A DNA stretch of 10,144 nt from Campylobacteraceae bacterium (GTDB lineage Bacteria; Campylobacterota; Campylobacteria; Campylobacterales; Sulfurovaceae). Each line of letters starts with the position of its first letter. Positions within the stretch are counted from its first letter, which is position 1. Where the stretch lies: contig JALVEV010000160.1 in NCBI GenBank assembly GCA_027030605.1, forward strand, positions 1 through 10,144. The letters are read 5' to 3'. The position numbers and the translations under genes were made by a program. The notes beneath the pieces are model-generated. The model did not search any database. It had not been told where the DNA came from and saw only the letters and a list, made by a program, of their open reading frames with translations. Below, one piece after another: positions 7,327 through 10,144 of this stretch.

Positions 7327-7671
7327 CTACTTTAACTTCTTTCTTACATCATAGAGTTCCCAGTAGGTATCTATGGCTTCATCTAACTCTTTATCGGTAA
7401 GTGTTGTTTTATCTTTTACAGAAAAATTCTCAATAAATGTATCGTTCATTAAAGAGTCTTCCTCTGTTGGATTTTTTAAAAAAGCTTTCAATGCACCCTT
7501 AAGGGTTAACTCTCCACTATAGGTCTTTAGATAGACCATAAAGAGTTTCTCTAAAGAAGCAGGTGCATAGCGATGACAAGGAATACAATTTCTCTCATAA
7601 ACACTATCGACCTCCTCTGCTCCTAAAACTGTGCTAAAAATTACTCCTAATAGTACTATCACTTTAACCAT
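7327..7671 (-). CDS. Periplasmic monoheme c-type cytochrome
   Basis: 114 aa with an N-terminal signal peptide (MVKVIVLLGVIFSTVLGA, probable cleavage after A18) and a single covalent haem motif CIPCH (C29, C32, H33). The mature protein is about 96 residues, the size of a small class I cytochrome c; M75 is a candidate distal ligand (not proven). The C-terminal helix (LDEAIDTYWELY) resembles the closing helix of that fold. It would be exported, given haem in the periplasm, and act as an electron carrier or redox or ligand sensor. The ATG overlaps the kinase stop by 8 bp, with AAAGGA upstream as the ribosome binding site, so it is made with the kinase. This suggests, without proof, that it works with the signalling pair rather than in a respiratory complex. 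Confidence 0.85.
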   Translation of the reverse strand: MVKVIVLLGVIFSTVLGAEEVDSVYERNCIPCHRYAPASLEKLFMVYLKTYSGELTLKGALKAFLKNPTEEDSLMNDTFIENFSVKDKTTLTDKELDEAIDTYWELYDVRKKLK

Positions 7672-8872
7672 CTAATGTTCCTTTAGTAAAATCAATTCTT
7701 ATTGTCGTTCCTTCATCTATAACCGATTTAACGCTAATCTCTAGCTCATACTCATCAATAATACCTTTGACAATATTTAGCCCAATTCCAAAACCACCCT
7801 CTGAAGAGTTAAAACGAGTATAACGTTCAAAAATCTCTTCAACTTTTTTAGAGTTAATCCCAATGCCTGTGTCTTGAATAGAGAGATAGTTTTTACGTAA
7901 TGTAATAAATATTTTTCCATTACGCTTATTGTACTTAATTGCATTTGAGATAAGATTATCTAAAACACGAGCTATCTTAACTCCATCTATAAATATAGCT
8001 GACTCTTTTAAGTCTAGCTCAAAAGTAATCTTTTTAGCTCCAGCCAAAATAGCAAAGTACTCTACCCTATCTTCAATAAGTTGTTTCATATCTATCCACT
8101 CATCTTTAGACTCTCGGTTATGCGACAAGGTCAAATAGGTCAAATCTTGATAGAGATGAGAGACAGTTTTAGCTGCAATATTAATTCGACTCAATCTTTT
8201 TTGATTTTTTTCTGACATTATAGAGGTATCCATCATCTCAACATTGGCTAAAATGGCTGAAATAGGAGTATTTAACTCATGCGTTGTATCCTTAATAAAG
8301 TCATCCAACAACATAATAGAGTTTCTCATTGGACGTAAAAAGATACTCACAAAAAAGAGACCAAATATAATTAAAACAATCAATGTCAATGTCCCAAAAG
8401 CCAAGATGTCAGAGATAGTCTCTTTATACCAAGCCATATCTTCATCTACCTCTATAAAGAGATATTTTGTTCCCAAATAGTAGTCATCGAGTGTTTTTAA
8501 AAAGTGCAAAGAGTTACCTATACGGTAAATCTCTTTATCGAACTTAATATCATCATGCTTTAAAAGTGAAAAAATTTTATGCCCCTCTATGTCATAAATG
8601 GCTGAACGATACTTATTGCTTCTCGGATAAGTCGTACGATGAGGAAAGTCATTATGTAACTGTTTTAAAGCTTTTGCCTGTTTATTAGCATATTCAGCAA
8701 GAATGGTTCGCTGATTTGAAAACATTAACTTCTCTTGACTCTGATAGTAGAATACTCCTAGTAACGATAAAATCATTGTTACTAAAATAAAGTAGAGGGC
8801 TAAAAAGCGAAGTAGTGAACGTTTTTCACTACTTCGAAGTAAACTTGTACCCTTGTTTTTTGATACTAACAA
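7664..8872 (-). CDS. Membrane sensor histidine kinase
   Basis: 402 aa from the preferred TTG start at 8872. TM1 about 22-43, a periplasmic sensor domain of about 110 residues (44-155), TM2 156-179, then almost directly the dimerisation/phosphoacceptor helix DTTHELNTP with H198. The ATP-binding domain follows: N box LDNLISNAIKYNK (N306, N310), G1 DTGIGI (334-339) and G2 GGFGIGL (359-365). There is no room for a HAMP domain. No cysteine is present in the protein. Start: an ATG at 8977 opens the same frame but would overlap the response regulator by 149 bp; the next ATG (8775-8777) lies inside TM1. The TTG at 8870-8872 has AAGGA 5 nt upstream and gives a 44-bp overlap. It presumably autophosphorylates on H198 and phosphorylates the adjacent OmpR-type regulator. 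The signal is unknown; the downstream cytochrome and upstream thioredoxin hint at redox. The kinase assignment is firm, the start less so. Confidence 0.9.
   Translation of the reverse strand: MLVSKNKGTSLLRSSEKRSLLRFLALYFILVTMILSLLGVFYYQSQEKLMFSNQRTILAEYANKQAKALKQLHNDFPHRTTYPRSNKYRSAIYDIEGHKIFSLLKHDDIKFDKEIYRIGNSLHFLKTLDDYYLGTKYLFIEVDEDMAWYKETISDILAFGTLTLIVLIIFGLFFVSIFLRPMRNSIMLLDDFIKDTTHELNTPISAILANVEMMDTSIMSEKNQKRLSRINIAAKTVSHLYQDLTYLTLSHNRESKDEWIDMKQLIEDRVEYFAILAGAKKITFELDLKESAIFIDGVKIARVLDNLISNAIKYNKRNGKIFITLRKNYLSIQDTGIGINSKKVEEIFERYTRFNSSEGGFGIGLNIVKGIIDEYELEISVKSVIDEGTTIRIDFTKGTLDG
8802..8836 (-). terminator. Hairpin with T-run at the regulator/kinase junction (attenuator-like)
   Basis: On the minus strand CGAAGTAGTGAA (8836-8825) pairs perfectly with TTCACTACTTCG (8819-8808) around the loop AAACG, giving 12 bp. 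It is followed by C and TTTTT (8806-8802). This has the form of an intrinsic terminator. The response regulator stop TAG (8831-8829) and a second in-frame TGA lie in the left arm, and the kinase coding frame runs through the whole structure. Confidence 0.6.
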
Positions 8873-9503
8873 TTCTATCCTTACCAATAATTTTACGAAT
8901 ATTTTTAATATAGGTACGAAGAGCAGTGTCACTTGGGTCTTCATCATAGTCCCATAGCTCTTTGTAGATTCTCTCATGAGAGAGTACCTCGTTTGGATGT
9001 TGCATAAAGAGTTTAAAGAGAGCTGACTCTTTATTTCCTAGCGTTTCAGCAACTCCATCTACCAATAACTCATTTGACTTAGTATTATACTCAATCCCAT
9101 CACCAAGAGAAATCATCTCGTTTGCTTCATGAAAGAAACCTCTTCTTAAAAGTGTCTCTATACGAATCAATAACTCTTTTAATACAAATGGTTTACGAAT
9201 ATAATCATCACAACCACTATTGAAACCCCTCTCTAAATCATCTACACCATCTAAAGAGGTAATAAAAATTGCAGGAGCCACTACCTCATTTTCTCGTGCC
9301 TCTTTTAGAAGTTCAAATCCATTAATCCCTGGGGTATTAACATCCAAAAGAAGTAAATCAAATTTTGACTCATACATTTTATCTTGTGCTTCATAACCAT
9401 CATAAGTTGATTCTACTTCATACCCCTCATCTTCAAGAAACTCTGTAACTGTTTCATTGAGGTTAGCGTCATCTTCAAGAAGTAATATTTTTGATTTTGT
9501 CAT
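8829..9503 (-). CDS. OmpR-family response regulator
   Basis: 224 aa. The receiver domain (about 4-118) has the acidic pocket E10-D11-D12, phosphoacceptor D54 (LLLLDVNTPG), T82 and K104 (YIRKPF). A winged helix-turn-helix DNA-binding domain covers about 126-224, with the recognition region SDTALRTYIKNIRKIIG and the terminal wing KKQGYKF, as in OmpR/PhoB regulators. It is a cytoplasmic transcription factor activated by phosphorylation, most likely from the kinase gene that follows and overlaps it. Start: ATG preceded by AAGGA 6 nt upstream; that site overlaps the thioredoxin stop codon, leaving a 9-bp gap. It ends with tandem in-frame stops TAG TGA inside a strong hairpin. The target genes cannot be deduced here; autoregulation of its own operon would be usual for the family. 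Confidence 0.94.
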   Translation of the reverse strand: MTKSKILLLEDDANLNETVTEFLEDEGYEVESTYDGYEAQDKMYESKFDLLLLDVNTPGINGFELLKEARENEVVAPAIFITSLDGVDDLERGFNSGCDDYIRKPFVLKELLIRIETLLRRGFFHEANEMISLGDGIEYNTKSNELLVDGVAETLGNKESALFKLFMQHPNEVLSHERIYKELWDYDEDPSDTALRTYIKNIRKIIGKDRIVSIKKQGYKFTSK

Positions 9504-9512
9504 TTATTTTCC

Positions 9513-9941
9513 TTAAATAAACTGCTTCGCCCATGATACAAGTCGACCTGCACTCATTGCACCTGAGATTCGCTCTACCTCTTTTGTCCCTTTAAACATA
9601 ATTAAAGTTGGAATAGATTGAATTCCATAAATAGCACCTAGCTCTTGATGCTCTTGAGTATTGACTTTTAGACATTGAACTTGCAACGAAAGTTCTCTAC
9701 TCGCCTCTTCAAATGCTGGTGCCATTTGAAGACAAGGACCACACCAAGGAGCCCAGAAATCAACCATCACTGGAATATCACTATTTACTAAAATGTGCAA
9801 CAAATCCTCTTTATTGACTTCCAATGGTTTTTGATTGAGCATAGACTCTTTACAGTGTCCACAGACAGCTTTTGTATAACTCGATTTTTTTGGTATTTTA
9901 TTTACTTTTCCACAATGTGGACAAACAACTTTTACATTCAT
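9513..9941 (-). CDS. trxC: Thioredoxin 2-like protein (TrxC type) with N-terminal zinc ribbon
   Basis: 142 aa, close to E. coli TrxC (139). An N-terminal zinc-binding segment has CPHC (C7, C10) and CGHC (C27, C30). The thioredoxin fold (about 42-142) has the active site WCGPC (66-70, catalytic C67 and C70) and the cis-proline after the SI pair (P111). TrxC proteins are cytoplasmic dithiol reductases linked to oxidative stress defence; the zinc site makes them distinct from Trx1. No signal peptide is seen. The start is supported by AAGGAAG 5 nt upstream and by a -10 box at 9973-9978. It is the first gene of the run with the two-component system 9 bp downstream. That position suggests that thiol redox and the phosphorelay are controlled together. 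Confidence 0.9.
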   Translation of the reverse strand: MNVKVVCPHCGKVNKIPKKSSYTKAVCGHCKESMLNQKPLEVNKEDLLHILVNSDIPVMVDFWAPWCGPCLQMAPAFEEASRELSLQVQCLKVNTQEHQELGAIYGIQSIPTLIMFKGTKEVERISGAMSAGRLVSWAKQFI

Positions 9942-9972
9942 CTTTACTTCCTTCTTCCAATAAATAGTTAAT

Positions 9973-9978
9973 ATTATA
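9973..9978 (-). promoter_or_regulatory. -10 box upstream of the thioredoxin/two-component run
   Basis: On the minus strand GATATAATAT contains TATAAT. The expected start is near 9966, with a leader of about 25 nt carrying AAGGAAG. TTGTCA at 9999-10004 resembles a -35 but would need a 20-bp spacer, so no -35 is called. This is the only clear promoter seen for the trxC, regulator, kinase, cytochrome and thiL genes. Confidence 0.6.
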
Positions 9979-10035
9979 TCCCAATAAAATTAATGAATTG
10001 ACAACAAATTAAAATATTGTTAACAAAAATTACAT

Positions 10036-10144
10036 TTATTGATTAAGCACAATGCCTTGTTCTCTAAAATTCTCTGTCATAGGAATAACTAGAGTCATTC
10101 CATTATAAATTTTTAAATCACTGCTAATAACATTTTGATTTGCA
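10036..10144 (-). CDS. C-terminal end of an unrecognised protein (5' part outside the window)
   Basis: An open frame enters from the right edge and stops at TAA (10036-10038), giving 35 residues that end in NFREQGIVLNQ. The visible part is mixed polar and hydrophobic (IYNGMTLVIPMTEN), with no cysteines or membrane segment. It reads as the end of a real protein because the other minus-strand frames are closed quickly, the orientation matches the downstream run, and the stop leaves a 94-bp gap holding the thioredoxin promoter. No family is recognised from so little sequence, and a chance open frame is possible. Confidence 0.55.
   Translation of the reverse strand, partial: ANQNVISSDLKIYNGMTLVIPMTENFREQGIVLNQ

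Noticed and set aside
8775..8777. In-frame ATG as kinase start
   Set aside because: It lies in the middle of TM1 and would remove half of the first membrane helix; no ribosome binding site of note precedes it.
8873..8977. N-terminal extension of the kinase from the ATG at 8977
   Set aside because: It would overlap the response regulator DNA-binding domain by 149 bp. The extra residues look like an out-of-frame reading of that domain, and a better-placed TTG with a ribosome binding site exists at 8872.
9999..10004. TTGTCA as a -35 element for the thioredoxin promoter
   Set aside because: The spacer to the TATAAT box would be 20 bp, too long for a normal sigma70-type promoter; it is probably chance in AT-rich sequence.
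10017..10026. TTGTTAACAA palindrome as a terminator of the right-edge gene
   Set aside because: It is a 10-bp palindrome with no loop, its flanks do not extend the stem consistently, and it is AT-rich; an operator role cannot be judged from one copy.
1..10144. CRISPR arrays, tRNA/rRNA genes, insertion sequences or integrated elements
   Set aside because: No repeated spaced units, cloverleaf or rRNA-like segments, transposase or integrase genes or flanking direct repeats were seen; coding style is uniform across the window.

Overview
The window is AT-rich and densely coded. It has short leaders with TATAAT-type -10 boxes and no clear -35 elements, AAGGA-type ribosome binding sites, and mostly overlapping or abutting genes. 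Together with the gene content (6-TM K+ channel with RCK domains, SUV3-type helicase, short ThiL next to TruD, monoheme cytochrome c), this suggests a member of the Campylobacterota (Epsilonproteobacteria), perhaps a Sulfurovum/Sulfurimonas-like organism. The phylum assignment is an inference from style and protein resemblance. No search was run.

Layout. (1) 1-2117, minus strand: a two-gene ion-channel operon, with a voltage-sensor-type K+ channel carrying an RCK domain (561-2117) followed by an overlapping soluble RCK/TrkA-like protein that runs off the left edge (1-571). (2) 2118-2214: a 97-bp divergent promoter region with two back-to-back TATAAT boxes. (3) 2215-5067, plus strand: a 950-aa SUV3-family DExH RNA helicase with a large N-terminal extension, a C-terminal four-cysteine zinc finger and an Arg/Gly-rich tail. 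(4) 5071-9941, minus strand: a tightly packed run, in transcription order TrxC-like thioredoxin, OmpR-type response regulator, membrane histidine kinase, periplasmic monoheme cytochrome c, thiL, a small membrane protein and truD. A promoter upstream of the thioredoxin gene (-10 at 9973-9978) and an internal one before the small membrane protein (-10 at 6488-6493) are visible. (5) 10036-10144, minus strand: the C-terminal end of an unrecognised protein that enters from the right edge.

How the genes may work together. The trx / response regulator / kinase / cytochrome c block looks like a redox-linked signalling operon: a cytoplasmic thiol reductant, a phosphorelay and a periplasmic haem protein made together. 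The most striking non-coding signal is a perfect 12-bp stem, 5-nt loop hairpin followed by a T-run, on the coding strand exactly at the response regulator stop codon and inside the start of the kinase gene (8802-8836). It looks like an intrinsic terminator or attenuator that could set the regulator-to-kinase ratio. The kinase has no ATG at a sensible place; a TTG with a good ribosome binding site at 8872 is the best start. thiL (thiamine diphosphate synthesis) and truD (tRNA U13 pseudouridylation) are housekeeping genes at the end of the run. No mobile elements, CRISPR arrays, tRNA or rRNA genes were seen.
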